Source of the DNA: Oleiphilus messinensis
GTDB taxonomy: Bacteria > Pseudomonadota > Gammaproteobacteria > Pseudomonadales > Oleiphilaceae
DNA: 64,000 nt
Direction of reading: 5' to 3'
NCBI RefSeq assembly: GCF_002162375.1
Contig: NZ_CP021425.1
Coordinates: 3,790,766-3,854,765, forward strand
Shown here: piece by piece, positions 34,279 to 44,700 of the stretch
Numbering within the stretch: position 1 is the first letter of the stretch
Layout of the letters: the number at the start of each line of letters is the position of its first letter
Notes under the pieces: model-generated
What the model was told of the DNA's origin: nothing
Databases searched by the model: none
Seen by the model: only the letters and a program-made list of their open reading frames with translations
Position numbers and translations under genes: made by a program

Positions 34279-35441
34279 TGATCCGGCTACTTCAGCTCAT
34301 CATTCCGGTTTGCATTGTGCTTGTAACCACGTTGGGCATCTACCTGCTATCGGCAAATGCACCACAGGCCAAACCTCACCCGGTAACCGCCCAAATCCCC
34401 CTGATACAGACTTACAAGGTAGTCAAACAAACGGTCAGCATCCCCGTACACAGTCGTGGCATTGTGCAACCCAAAGCGAAGTTAACGCTGATTGCCCAAG
34501 TACCCGGAACCATTATTGACGTGGCCAACGGGTTCAACAATGGTGGCTTTTTCAAGAAAGACGATGTCTTGATCCAAATCGACCCGGCCCACTATCAACT
34601 TGAAATGACCAAAAAACAGCATGCGGTGGATGCAGCACAACTCAACCTTGAAGAAGTGAAGGCAAAAGCCAATGTCGCCCGCAAGATCGCAAAAACGGGC
34701 GCGACGGATTTTGCATTGCATATTCCACAGGTCGTGAATGCACAAAGCCAACTTGCTGCAGCAAAAGCCGATCTGGCGTTGTCGGAAATCAGGCTACAAC
34801 AAACAATCATCAAAGCACCGTTTGATGGTCGCTTCCGGACAACAGAGATCGATCAGAATCAATACGTTATCCAAGGCCAGATTATGGCCGAAGTTTTCGC
34901 ATTGGACAAAGCCGAAGTTCGGTTACCGATTTCCGATCAACAGTTAGGGTTACTGGAATTGCCAACCCCCTTAACAAACAACATAAAAGACAATACAACG
35001 CCCCCTGTCACCCTGAGCAGCGATATCGGTGGTCGCAGGTACCATTGGCATGCCAATGTGATCCGCTCGGAAGGGGGACTGGATCAAAACCGACTGCAGT
35101 ATGTCGTCGCCGAAATTCAAACCCCTTATCTTGCAGACACGTATCCCCTTGAAATGGGGCGTTTCGTTGAAGCCGAAATCAAAGGCAGAACACTTCAACA
35201 TATTGCGGTGCTACCCCGTCAAGCGATCCATAGCGGCAACAAGGTCTGGGTACTCAACCCGGAACATCGCCTGAGTGCAAGAGCCGTGGATATTGTTTAT
35301 CGGGGAAAATCAGAAACCTTTGTCGCACAAGGCCTTAACGAGGGTGAGCTGGTGGTGCTGACGCCCCTGGACTTTGCCATAGAAGGCATGCAGGTTGCTG
35401 TTTCGACGACCACACATGCAACAACCCAGCAACCAAAATAA
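34278..35441 (+). CDS. RND efflux periplasmic adaptor (membrane fusion protein)
   Basis: Adaptor of 387 residues that links an inner-membrane RND pump to an outer-membrane channel. The N-terminal membrane anchor is LLQLIIPVCIVLVTTLGIYL. It has the barrel-sandwich halves (VHSRGIVQPKAKLTLIAQVP and TIIKAPFDGRFRTTEIDQNQ), a short alpha-hairpin between (about 115-175), and a beta-barrel region after. The real start is the ATG at 34278, sharing a base with the upstream stop, so it is translationally coupled. The permease follows 12 bases later. No outer-membrane TolC-like gene is in the operon, so it must use one coded elsewhere. Confidence 0.92.
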   Translation: MIRLLQLIIPVCIVLVTTLGIYLLSANAPQAKPHPVTAQIPLIQTYKVVKQTVSIPVHSRGIVQPKAKLTLIAQVPGTIIDVANGFNNGGFFKKDDVLIQIDPAHYQLEMTKKQHAVDAAQLNLEEVKAKANVARKIAKTGATDFALHIPQVVNAQSQLAAAKADLALSEIRLQQTIIKAPFDGRFRTTEIDQNQYVIQGQIMAEVFALDKAEVRLPISDQQLGLLELPTPLTNNIKDNTTPPVTLSSDIGGRRYHWHANVIRSEGGLDQNRLQYVVAEIQTPYLADTYPLEMGRFVEAEIKGRTLQHIAVLPRQAIHSGNKVWVLNPEHRLSARAVDIVYRGKSETFVAQGLNEGELVVLTPLDFAIEGMQVAVSTTTHATTQQPK

Positions 35442-35453
35442 CGACAGTCTGCG

Positions 35454-38400
35454 ATGAATACTTTAATTTCCTGGTTTACCCATCACCGTGTCGCTGCCAA
35501 CCTGTTAATGTTCACCATTGTAGTGTTGGGTCTACTGGCTTTGCCGGATACTCGGAAAGAACTACTGCCAAATGTCTCTCTGGAGCGCATATCCATAGCA
35601 ATTGCATACCCTGGCGCAACGGCAGAGGAAGTCGAACGCGCGATCTGCACACGGATCGAAAACAATATCTACGATCTGGAAGGTCTGCTGGATCTGACCG
35701 CTCTGGCTACAGAAGGGCTCTGCTCAGTCACTGTCGATGTCGCGGAGGGCTTCGAGACAGATAACCTGCTTGAGGAAATCAAGTCCAGAATTGAAAGCCT
35801 GAACACCTTGCCGGATGGCAGCGAAAGAGCCCTGATCAAGGAACTGCAGGTTCGGAACCGAGTCGCCAAACTGATTATCGCCGGGCAGGCCGCACCATCC
35901 GCATTGAAAAAGCTGGCAGAAGGTATTCGCAACGATTTACTAAAGTACCCGGAAATCTCAATTGTCGATATTGAAAACGTACGACCCTATGAAATTTCGA
36001 TAGAAGTAAATGACCGATTACTTAATCGCTATAACCTGAGTTTTGATACCGTCGTAAAAGCTATTGAATCCACTTCGGTCAATATGCCCGGTGGTACCTT
36101 GAAAACACCTCAAGGCGATATCCTGATTCAGACCACGGGCAAAATTGCAGTGACCGATGAGTTTGCCAAGATCGTATTGTGGGCAGACAACGATGGTGGT
36201 CGAATCAGCCTTGCAGACGTTGCAACCGTCAAAGACGGGTTTCAACGTGGTGAAAATCAAGCCAGACTGGACGGCGTGCCCTCCGTATCGGTAGACATCT
36301 ATCGTGTAGGCAATCAGGACATTACTGCAATTGCACAACGCATAAATGACTATGTTTCCACGCCGGATCGCTATATCCCCGATGAAATTACCTTGTCAAT
36401 CTGGAAAGACGACTCCAAGCTGTTCAAAGGCCGTATCGATTTACTGCTGTCGAACGCACTGACCGGACTACTCCTACTCATGCTCGTTCTGCTGCTGTTC
36501 TTGAGTCTGCGCATGTCGTTCTGGATCAGTGTCGGCATTCCTGTTGCCTTTATGGGGGCATTCTGGCTCCTGCCAGTGCTGGGTGGATCGATCAATCTTA
36601 TCTCATTGTTCGCATTTCTATTGGTACTTGGAATCGTCGTTGATGACGCAGTAGTCGTCGGGGAAAGTATCCATCAGGCGCAAACGCCAAACGACCAAAA
36701 ACTTACCAACAATTCTTTTCGTCAGGAAGACCCGATCAACGCTGCCATTAAGGGTGCCCAAAACGTTGCCAAACCGCTGACCTTTGCCGTTCTCACCAGC
36801 ATAATTGCATTCTTGCCCCTGCTCTTTCTGCCAGGCCCGGAAGGCAAATTAATGGAAATCATCCCGATCGTCGTGATCACGACACTGGTATTTTCACTGG
36901 TTGAATCCTTACTTATCCTGCCAGTACATCTTAGCGCATCACCGTCATCCAAAGCGCCAGAGCCAGGCAGAATACAGCGCTGGCAAATGCGTTTCGCAAA
37001 GGCTTCAGAGCGCTTTGTTGACCGACACTATCGGCCATTTCTTAATCATGCATTGCACTGGCGCTGGAGCTATTTAACGCTTTTTGTCGCGCTATTTATG
37101 TTTTCAATCACATTGGTGGTTTCCGGCTGGATACAAGTTGTACTTTTTTCATCAATTGATGCCGATATTGCTACCGCAGAAGTTGCCTTTGCGGAAGGCA
37201 CGCCTGCGGAAGAAACCAGCCGCGCCATTCGCCAGATCGAAAATGCGGCTCTGACGCTGCAACAAGAACTGGCCGATAGCCAAAACCAAAGCCCGATAAT
37301 TCGGGTATTTTCGGTTATTGGTCCGCAAGATAAAATATCCAACGCTACACAACTGCCCAATCAGGACCACCGCGGACGGGTCTCTATTGAATTGTCTTCG
37401 TCAGATAACCGGTTAATCAGCAGCAATGCCATTGTTCAAGCATGGCGAGAGAAGGTCGGTGCCATCGAAAATGCGACCGAACTGAAGTTTTCTGCCGACC
37501 TGATCACCCCGAAGCCTGACATTAATATCGAACTCTCAGGCGATGATTTTCAGGCACTCAAGCACGGTGCGGAGCAGCTCAAACAGTCGCTGGCCCAGTA
37601 TCCGGGGGTATACGACATTCGGGATAGTCAACAATCGGGTAAACCCCGCGTGGAAATCACCCTGAAACCCACGGCACGGGACTTGAACTTGACCTTGCAG
37701 GATGTCGGCTATCAGGTGCACAGTGCCTTTCATGGTGTGGAAGTCCAGAATATCCAGCGAGGTGAGCAGGACGTTAAGGTTTTGGTCCGGTATCCGGAAA
37801 CAGAGACACTGTCCCTCTGGCATCTCGAAAACATGCGTATTCAATTGCCTTCTCAAACCGCGCAAAACTCCGGGGTTCCACTCATCACCGTTGCCAATGT
37901 TTCCTACGGCCCTGCTGCAGCGAGTATCAAGCGTTATGAACGCCGCCGCGTTGTCTCCGTAACAGCCTATATTGACCCTAGCCAAAGCGCGCCAAGAGAA
38001 GTGATGACCCAACTGGAACAAACGGTGCTGACACAACTCACCCAGGACGGTCATCTGAAATGGAGCAAGGCCGGCAAACAAAAAAGCATTGGCGAGTTTA
38101 TCACCATTCTCAGCAAGGGTTATTTACTGGCCCTGATCGGCATGTACCTGGTTATGGCCATTTTGTTTTCGTCGTACAGCCAACCACTGCTAATCATGTT
38201 TGCGATTCCATTTGGCTTGGTCGGCGCTTTATCCGGTCATTTGTTACTGGGCATCGACCTTACGCTGTGGTCTTTGATTGGCATGGTGGCCGTCAGTGGC
38301 GTCGTGGTCAATGACACGCTGGTGTTAGTGGACTACATCAACCAGAAACGCGCTGAGGGTCTCCCCTTGCAAGCCGCAATTGCTGAAGCAGGGGTAAAGC

Positions 38401-38861
38401 GTTTTCGCCCGATCATGCTCACCTCGCTCACGACCTTTGCCGGTTTGACCCCACTGATTATGGAATCCAGTATTCAAGCTCAATTTCTCATTCCCATGGC
38501 GGTCTCCATGGCATTCGGGGTCATGTTTGCAACCTTGATCAGTTTAATTCTGGTACCCGCAATCTACATGATGCTGAACGATCTAACCCACTTTATTCAG
38601 CAAGTCGGATCCAGGCACCTCGACAGACACAAACAGCAAACGCCCAATGACCAACTTGATAATGTTGATACTGCTTACCAATTTGGTTATCAGGCCGGGC
38701 TCAACATGCGGCATAAATCGAAGCGTCCCCGAGCAACTCACAACCCCTACCGGGATGAAGTCCTGTCCTCGGGGTGGGAAGCAGGTTATTACGATGGCCA
38801 ACAAGCCTCATGCGTCATTGATGGCGACTCGGCAATACAGGTCAGCTCAGCAGAGACCTGA
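35454..38861 (+). CDS. RND efflux permease (HAE family) with RMF-like C-terminal tail
   Basis: Proton-driven exporter of 1135 residues, longer than the usual 1020-1050. It has the AcrB layout: first membrane helix MLISW-type start, large periplasmic loop, helices 2-6 with the proton-relay pair in LGIVVDDAVVVGESI (TM4), second periplasmic loop and helices 8-12 (GMVAVSGVVVNDTLVLVDYI). After the last helix, residues about 1070-1117 read AYQFGYQAGLNMRHKS then NPYRDEVLSSGWEAGYYDG, which has the spacing of ribosome modulation factor (G-Y-x-A-G ... N/C-P-Y ... G-W-x-x-G). That tail is unusual for an exporter and would face the cytoplasm. The adaptor gene precedes it; the condensation-like gene follows after 40 bases. 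Confidence 0.9.
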   Translation: MNTLISWFTHHRVAANLLMFTIVVLGLLALPDTRKELLPNVSLERISIAIAYPGATAEEVERAICTRIENNIYDLEGLLDLTALATEGLCSVTVDVAEGFETDNLLEEIKSRIESLNTLPDGSERALIKELQVRNRVAKLIIAGQAAPSALKKLAEGIRNDLLKYPEISIVDIENVRPYEISIEVNDRLLNRYNLSFDTVVKAIESTSVNMPGGTLKTPQGDILIQTTGKIAVTDEFAKIVLWADNDGGRISLADVATVKDGFQRGENQARLDGVPSVSVDIYRVGNQDITAIAQRINDYVSTPDRYIPDEITLSIWKDDSKLFKGRIDLLLSNALTGLLLLMLVLLLFLSLRMSFWISVGIPVAFMGAFWLLPVLGGSINLISLFAFLLVLGIVVDDAVVVGESIHQAQTPNDQKLTNNSFRQEDPINAAIKGAQNVAKPLTFAVLTSIIAFLPLLFLPGPEGKLMEIIPIVVITTLVFSLVESLLILPVHLSASPSSKAPEPGRIQRWQMRFAKASERFVDRHYRPFLNHALHWRWSYLTLFVALFMFSITLVVSGWIQVVLFSSIDADIATAEVAFAEGTPAEETSRAIRQIENAALTLQQELADSQNQSPIIRVFSVIGPQDKISNATQLPNQDHRGRVSIELSSSDNRLISSNAIVQAWREKVGAIENATELKFSADLITPKPDINIELSGDDFQALKHGAEQLKQSLAQYPGVYDIRDSQQSGKPRVEITLKPTARDLNLTLQDVGYQVHSAFHGVEVQNIQRGEQDVKVLVRYPETETLSLWHLENMRIQLPSQTAQNSGVPLITVANVSYGPAAASIKRYERRRVVSVTAYIDPSQSAPREVMTQLEQTVLTQLTQDGHLKWSKAGKQKSIGEFITILSKGYLLALIGMYLVMAILFSSYSQPLLIMFAIPFGLVGALSGHLLLGIDLTLWSLIGMVAVSGVVVNDTLVLVDYINQKRAEGLPLQAAIAEAGVKRFRPIMLTSLTTFAGLTPLIMESSIQAQFLIPMAVSMAFGVMFATLISLILVPAIYMMLNDLTHFIQQVGSRHLDRHKQQTPNDQLDNVDTAYQFGYQAGLNMRHKSKRPRATHNPYRDEVLSSGWEAGYYDGQQASCVIDGDSAIQVSSAET

Positions 38862-38901
38862 ATCAGAATACAAATAAAAACAGAAAATACGAGGTACACC
38901 C

Positions 38902-40170
38902 ATGACTTATTCCCGCAAGCTCTCCCCCATCGAGCGCTACTACATCAGCTGCGATAAACGCACTTTTCCCTTCGCCACACCCTGCCTGAACCAGATGACG
39001 CTGGAAGGCAGAGGCAACATCGATGAACGGGCCTGGGCCGATGCGGTTCGGGTTGCTTCGCAAGCCAATCCGGGCAGTCGTGTTGTCCTGAAAGGCCATC
39101 TGGGGTTTGCTAAATGGGTCGATTCCGGTAAAACAGCGCCATTTCGCGTGGTGAATGGTGGTGACTGGAATGGGCAAAGTGATGTTGGTGCCCCTTTTTT
39201 GAACGACCCGCTCCCGGCACGGGAAGGACCAACCTGTGAAGTGTTACTGGCCAAATGCACCACCCGGCACTACATTATTTTTCGCAGCCATCATGGTGCG
39301 ATGGATGGTAGAGGCACACAGCATTTCGCTGATGATGTATTTCGGGTACTGCGCGGCCAACCACCTATTGGCGAGAACAACAACCTGTCAGACCTTGAGC
39401 TGTCAGAAACACTGACCGAAGCACGCAGTGAGCTCATAACAGATGAAGTAACTGCCCCGACCGGTACGCCCAAGGGCAACAATGCAGAACGCATTTGGTT
39501 GCGACGGACAGTCAAGGGTAAGTTCAGCAAGGTGCTGGCCCGTGTTGCCATCAGTATCGCCAACTCGACACGCCGCCATTCAGATACCGCGGTTCGGTTT
39601 CAGCTGCCCGTTGATATGCGCGCCCGAATAGATGGCCTGCGAAGCACAGCCAATCTGTCCGGCGGCCTGGTTATGGGGGTTAACCCGGATACAACCATCG
39701 AGCAGTGGCAGCACACCATTAAAGATAATCTCAAGCACCTGCGGGAAGCCCAGATCCCGCGTTTCATGAAATTTGTCCCTGTGCGACTGCTGTGCTGGAT
39801 TTCCCTGGCGATGATGCAACGTTCAAATGAAAAACTCGCGCAAAAACGCATGATTTCAGGCCGTTATCGAACCTCTGGAATCTTATCCAACCTTGGTTTG
39901 GTGCCTGTTGACAAATACCAGGGCGGCGGCTTTATAACAGATTCAATATTCTTTATTCCACCGGATTTCGACACCACAGCCTACTTTCTGACAATAACCG
40001 GAACCCGAGAGGGAGTCGAATTCGTGTTACGCATGCCCCGCTTCCTGGCCTCGGAGGGACGCATCGAAAAAGCACTTGATGATATCGAGTACGACTTGCA
40101 GCAGAGTACCCGATCAACTCCGGATGCTCAAACTAAAGAAAGCTCAAAAAAGCAACTAGTAACCAGCTGA
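38902..40170 (+). CDS. Condensation/PapA-like acyltransferase with HHxxxDG motif
   Basis: Protein of 422 residues with an intact active-site motif SHHGAMDGRG (His131, Asp135), as in NRPS condensation domains, PapA-type polyketide acyltransferases and wax-ester-type enzymes. It has the usual N-terminal lobe of about 125 residues and a C-terminal lobe with FQLPVDMRARIDGLRSTANL, then GLVMGVNPDT. It should join an acyl thioester or adenylate-derived acyl group to an amine or alcohol. No carrier-protein domain is attached. It resembles the shorter protein at 33280 in the second half. It is the last gene of the operon and overlaps the convergent gene at 40133 by 38 bases. Confidence 0.82.
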   Translation: MTYSRKLSPIERYYISCDKRTFPFATPCLNQMTLEGRGNIDERAWADAVRVASQANPGSRVVLKGHLGFAKWVDSGKTAPFRVVNGGDWNGQSDVGAPFLNDPLPAREGPTCEVLLAKCTTRHYIIFRSHHGAMDGRGTQHFADDVFRVLRGQPPIGENNNLSDLELSETLTEARSELITDEVTAPTGTPKGNNAERIWLRRTVKGKFSKVLARVAISIANSTRRHSDTAVRFQLPVDMRARIDGLRSTANLSGGLVMGVNPDTTIEQWQHTIKDNLKHLREAQIPRFMKFVPVRLLCWISLAMMQRSNEKLAQKRMISGRYRTSGILSNLGLVPVDKYQGGGFITDSIFFIPPDFDTTAYFLTITGTREGVEFVLRMPRFLASEGRIEKALDDIEYDLQQSTRSTPDAQTKESSKKQLVTS

Positions 40171-40597
40171 CGATAAACGCGGTCACCCCGTAACGGATGA
40201 GCAAAATTCCGGGAATCGCCCTGAAAATCCCGGGCTTTTGCCACCGGATTGGCGTAATCAAGAGATACGACTCCAGTCCCCGAGTACACCAGAGCCACCA
40301 CAGAATAAACAGCCGCAACCCCGCCATAACAACCCAGGCTGAAAGCAAATAAGGGTTAGACAAATCATCATCGAAAATGTAGAACGGGTCTGCATAATTC
40401 GCATGTAACTGAATCCCGCCGAGCATGGCCGAGGGAATGCAAATCATCAATACTAATGTCAGGCAGACTTTATTGGCATCAGACTGCAACGCCGGAGTTT
40501 CTCGAACCAATGGCCTCGCCCGACGCTGAATGGCATAGGCATTAGCCATCGCAAAAAGAATAAGAAGAAACCAGAAGTATTTTAGTAGCAGGCTCAT
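40133..40597 (-). CDS. Hypothetical integral membrane protein
   Basis: Protein of 154 residues with four hydrophobic segments (about 5-22, 45-65, 85-108, 130-152). It has no recognised motif. The loop ANYADPFYIFDDDLSNPYLL is acidic and aromatic. The 3' end overlaps the condensation-like gene on the other strand. The hybrid kinase/HD-GYP pair lies upstream beyond a 115-base gap. Not a known family to me. Confidence 0.65.
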   Translation of the reverse strand: MSLLLKYFWFLLILFAMANAYAIQRRARPLVRETPALQSDANKVCLTLVLMICIPSAMLGGIQLHANYADPFYIFDDDLSNPYLLSAWVVMAGLRLFILWWLWCTRGLESYLLITPIRWQKPGIFRAIPGILLIRYGVTAFIVSWLLVAFLSFL

Positions 40598-40712
40598 AAC
40601 AGACTGACTCAGCTTTTTTAATGGTCAGGGAACACAGACCACAAATTACCGTTAAACGCTCTGAATCAACAGTCCGTTAAAGCCGCAAATAGAACAGTGT
40701 CACACATTGAAT

Positions 40713-41708
40713 TTACTCATCCCGCCAGGTCGATTTAATCTCCAGTATTTGATCCAGACAATCTTCCAGCAGGGTGATAAGTTTGGGTTCAAAGTGTTTG
40801 CCACTTTGTGATTTCATGAAGTCTACTGTTTCTTCGATGGTCCACGGCTCTTTGTAGGGGCGCTTGCTGGTAAGGGCATCGAACACGTCCGCAACGGCGA
40901 CTATTCGCCCTTCAAGCGGAATATCCTCCCCGGCGAGGCGGTTCGGGTAACCGCTACCATCCCATTTTTCGTGATGGGTTAAGGCGACGGACTTTGCCAA
41001 TATCAGCAAGTCGGAGTCGACTTCACCGATGATTTCAGCCCCGATTTCAGGGTGGGTCTTCATCACGTCAAACTCTTCATTCGTCAGCTTGCCCGGTTTC
41101 AGCATTATGCTGTCGGGAATCCCGATTTTACCGATATCATGCATGGGCGCAGCATTGAGGAGATTATCTGCCTCTTCTTCATTCAGGCCGTATGCCAGCC
41201 CCAGAATGCGGGAATAGTGGCTCATCCGCACCACGTGCATGCCGGTTTCATTGTCTTTGAATTCAGAGGCTTTACCCAGGCGCTGAATGATTTGCAATCG
41301 CGTACGGCGCAGCTCATCGGATTGAACCAGTGACAGATGAGTCTTCACCCTGGCTTTGACAATCGCGCCTGAAACCGGCTTGGTGATGTAGTCGACACCC
41401 CCAACTTCAAACCCTAAAGCTTCATCATGTTCTGCATCCAGCGCGGTGACAAAAATCACCGGGATCAATCGTGTCTCCGGATTTTCTTTCAGAGTCTTGC
41501 AGACGTCAAAGCCGGTCATATCCGGCATCATGACATCTAACAACACAAGTGAAGGGGCCATTTCTCCGGCCAGGCGAATGGCTTCAACGCCATTTTTTGC
41601 AAATACCAAACGGTAATCGCTACCGAGTATTTTTTTGAGCAGACGAAGATTCGCGGGCTCATCGTCCACAATCAGGATTGAACTTTTCTGGGGAATTGAA
41701 GTCAGCAT
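40713..41708 (-). CDS. Response regulator with HD-GYP phosphodiesterase domain
   Basis: RpfG-type protein of 331 residues that should degrade cyclic di-GMP under phosphorylation control. Receiver domain about 10-128 with DDE (ILIVDDEPANLR), phospho-acceptor Asp in LVLLDVMMPDMTG and Lys in DYITKP. The HD-GYP domain (about 145-325) keeps HDIGKIGIPD, HPEIGAEII, LTHHEKWDGSGYP and ADVFDALTSKRPYK, all metal ligands. The start has AGGAG. It begins two bases after the stop of the hybrid kinase gene, which is clearly its partner. Confidence 0.95.
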   Translation of the reverse strand: MLTSIPQKSSILIVDDEPANLRLLKKILGSDYRLVFAKNGVEAIRLAGEMAPSLVLLDVMMPDMTGFDVCKTLKENPETRLIPVIFVTALDAEHDEALGFEVGGVDYITKPVSGAIVKARVKTHLSLVQSDELRRTRLQIIQRLGKASEFKDNETGMHVVRMSHYSRILGLAYGLNEEEADNLLNAAPMHDIGKIGIPDSIMLKPGKLTNEEFDVMKTHPEIGAEIIGEVDSDLLILAKSVALTHHEKWDGSGYPNRLAGEDIPLEGRIVAVADVFDALTSKRPYKEPWTIEETVDFMKSQSGKHFEPKLITLLEDCLDQILEIKSTWRDE

Positions 41709-41710
41709 AA

Positions 41711-44700
41711 CTACTCCTGTGAGCTTACAATCGCACGTTTCAATTCAGTTAATTCGTCGTGTGCATTTTGAAATTCGAAGTCATCCAGCGCTTGAGTGAT
41801 ATGATCGATCAAAACATGGTAGATCTGCGGCACGGAACGTTGCAATTGCTCAATATCAGACTCCTCAAAACTATGGAGCGTGGCCGCATCAATCAATTTA
41901 TCAATCAGCGCGAGCACTGACTCAGAGTCAAACTCTTCCGATGCCGTTGAGGCAGGACACTGAGACTTATCAATGGCGTCGACATCACCAATATATTGCT
42001 GTATTGACTTTCGAGTTTGATTAACCCGGCTCACAATCTCCAGCGCTTTATGGCCATTTGACCGCTCCACCTCTGCGAACCACTCCATCCACTGAACCAG
42101 CCCCAAATTGCCGGAAACACCTTTCAAACTGTGAGCAATATGACTCACTTCTTCAAAATCCTCGGCCTCAACTGCCGTGATTATGTTTTCGTAAGCGGTG
42201 GGCCATTGATTGACAAATTTAACGAGCTCAGCCTTATAGGTGGTTTCATCCCCCCACAACGAAATTGCCAGCGTTTCATCGATCAGTTTTTTATTCTGCA
42301 TAAGGACCGGGTCAAGGGATTCCGGGACACTCAGATTGAGCACTTTTGCCATTTCGGCCACCAGCAGTTTGATTTGAATTGGTTTACTGGCAAAACCATC
42401 CATTCCTGCTTGCTGAGACGCTTTCCGATCATCATCAAGTACGCTGGCAGTCAAGGCGACGATTGGCATGTGCGGCAGCCCACCAACCGCCTCCTGCTCT
42501 CGTCTCAACTTGGCGGCAGTCAGGCCGTCCATTGTCGGCATTTGTAAGTCCATTAATGTGATATCAACTCCCGATGCCTCCATTCGCAGTAGGGCCTGCT
42601 TGCCATCTCGCGCGGCGATGACTGTATGCCCGGCTCTGGACAGCAGGATATCCAGGAGTTCAATATTCTGCTCGACGTCATCCACCACGAGCACTCTCAG
42701 TGGTGGCAGTGTAGCGCTTACCACTGGGCTTTCAGCTGGAATAACCTGCTCGCTGGGTTGCAGCGGTAAAACAAAGGTAAACGTGGTGCCAATATTGGGT
42801 TCACTTTTTACCTCGATACGCCCCCCCATCAGCTCGACCAACTGTTTACTGATCGTAGTTCCGAGACCCGTGCCCCCGAAACGACGGCTCATCGAGGCAT
42901 CAGCCTGGGCAAACGCATCAAATACATGGGCCAACTGATCCTCTGTCATCCCCATACCGGTATCGGCTACATCAAAGTAAACCTCCCCGGATGCTTCGCT
43001 TCGAACAGACACTTTCACCTGCCCTTCCGAGGTGAATTTAACCGCGTTACCAACAAGGTTCGTCAGAACCTGTCGGATTCGCTCCGGCGCACCAATGTAA
43101 TTCCGCGCCAGATTGGGCGAGATGGCCGATTCGAGTTGTACCCCCTTTTTCTTCGCCTCAAGCCAAAGCGTCGAGACAACCGTGTCAACTTCATCCGACA
43201 GGGAAAACGCCCGGTATTCCAGCTCTAGCTTACCTTTGTCCAGTTTTGCACTGTCCAGGATATCATTCAGCAAGTGCAACAATGACTTGGCAGATCGGTT
43301 TATCGTGTTGAGTTGACTGGTCTGAATCGTATCCAGATCGGATTCCAATAAAATATCGCTGAAACCGATAATGGAGTTCATCGGCGTTCTAATTTCATGG
43401 CTCATGTTTGCAAGAAAAGCCGAACGGGATGCAGCGGCCTCCTCGGCAAACACCTTCGCCTTCAGCAGCGCTTCTTCCATACTCTTGCGTTCGGTAATGT
43501 CCATGATGAAACCGTCGATCCACATCTCTCCGGTCAGTTCGTCACGGACATAGTTGCCATGCTCAAACAACCAGCGCAGGCTCCCATCCCGATGGTAGAT
43601 ACGGTATTCCAACGAGAAGGTATCCGGTATGGCTAACTGTTCGATCTTCTCTACATCATCCGGGTGATAAAGTTCAGTAAAATAGCGCCTTGGCTCCGGT
43701 AGCTCGAAATCACGGGCAGGATAGCCGGTAATCTGCTCCACTGCATCGCTGATATAGACCATGGGCCAGCCATTTTCATTTTTACAGCGGTAGGCAATTC
43801 CGGGGATATTGCCAATGAGCGAACGGAGTCGCGCCTCCTGTTCCCGGATGTGGTGCTCCATCTCGACCCGTTGACTCAAATCCGAGATAAAGCCAATAAA
43901 ATAATTGTGTTTTCCTTGTTCGATATGACCAATACCCAAGCGGACCGGGATCTCACGGCCATCTTTATGAATTGCCGTAACTTCCCGCCCGACACCGATA
44001 ATCTTCGCATCTCGGGTTTCCAGATAGCGCGAGATATAGCCATCATGATGGGCACGTAATGACTCAGGAATAATCTTGGTGACATTTCGCCCCAGGATCT
44101 CCGCGGGTTTCCAGCCCAGAACTTTCTCCACTGCCCGGTTAACACTGATCACGATCCCGGCTTCATTAATCGTGATAATGCCATCGATAGCCGTTTCAGC
44201 AATTGCCCGAATCCGTTCAGCTTTCTCCCGGATTTCCTGCTCCATTTTGACCCGCTGCGTCAGGTCAGAAAGGTATCCGACAAAATAGTTCTGCTTACCC
44301 TGTTTGACGTGACCAATCCCCAGCCGAACCGGAACCTCATGGCCTTCTTTATGGATCGCAGTCACTTCACGACCAATACCGATAATTTTTGCTTCCCGGG
44401 TTTTCAGATACCGTTCAATATAGCCATCGTGGTGAGCCCGTAGCGAAGCTGGAATGATTTTTGTGACATTACTGCCGACAAGCTCCTCCGGAGTCCAGCC
44501 AAGTATGGTTTGAACCGCACGGTTCACCCCTTGAATAATGCCCTTGTGATCAATCGTGATAATACCGTCGACTGCGGTTTCCATCATTGCCCGCATTCGT
44601 TCAGAATTCTCGCGAGCCTGCCGGGAGATATCCTTGTATTTAAACAACACACTGATACCCAGCACAAAACTGATCAGGACAAATGTGGTCAGTGACACAC

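Noticed and set aside
29619-40170. Reading the operon as a classic NRPS or siderophore cluster
   Set aside because: There is no carrier-protein domain, no multidomain synthetase and no clear Fur box (best match 11 of 19), so only a looser biosynthetic role is proposed.
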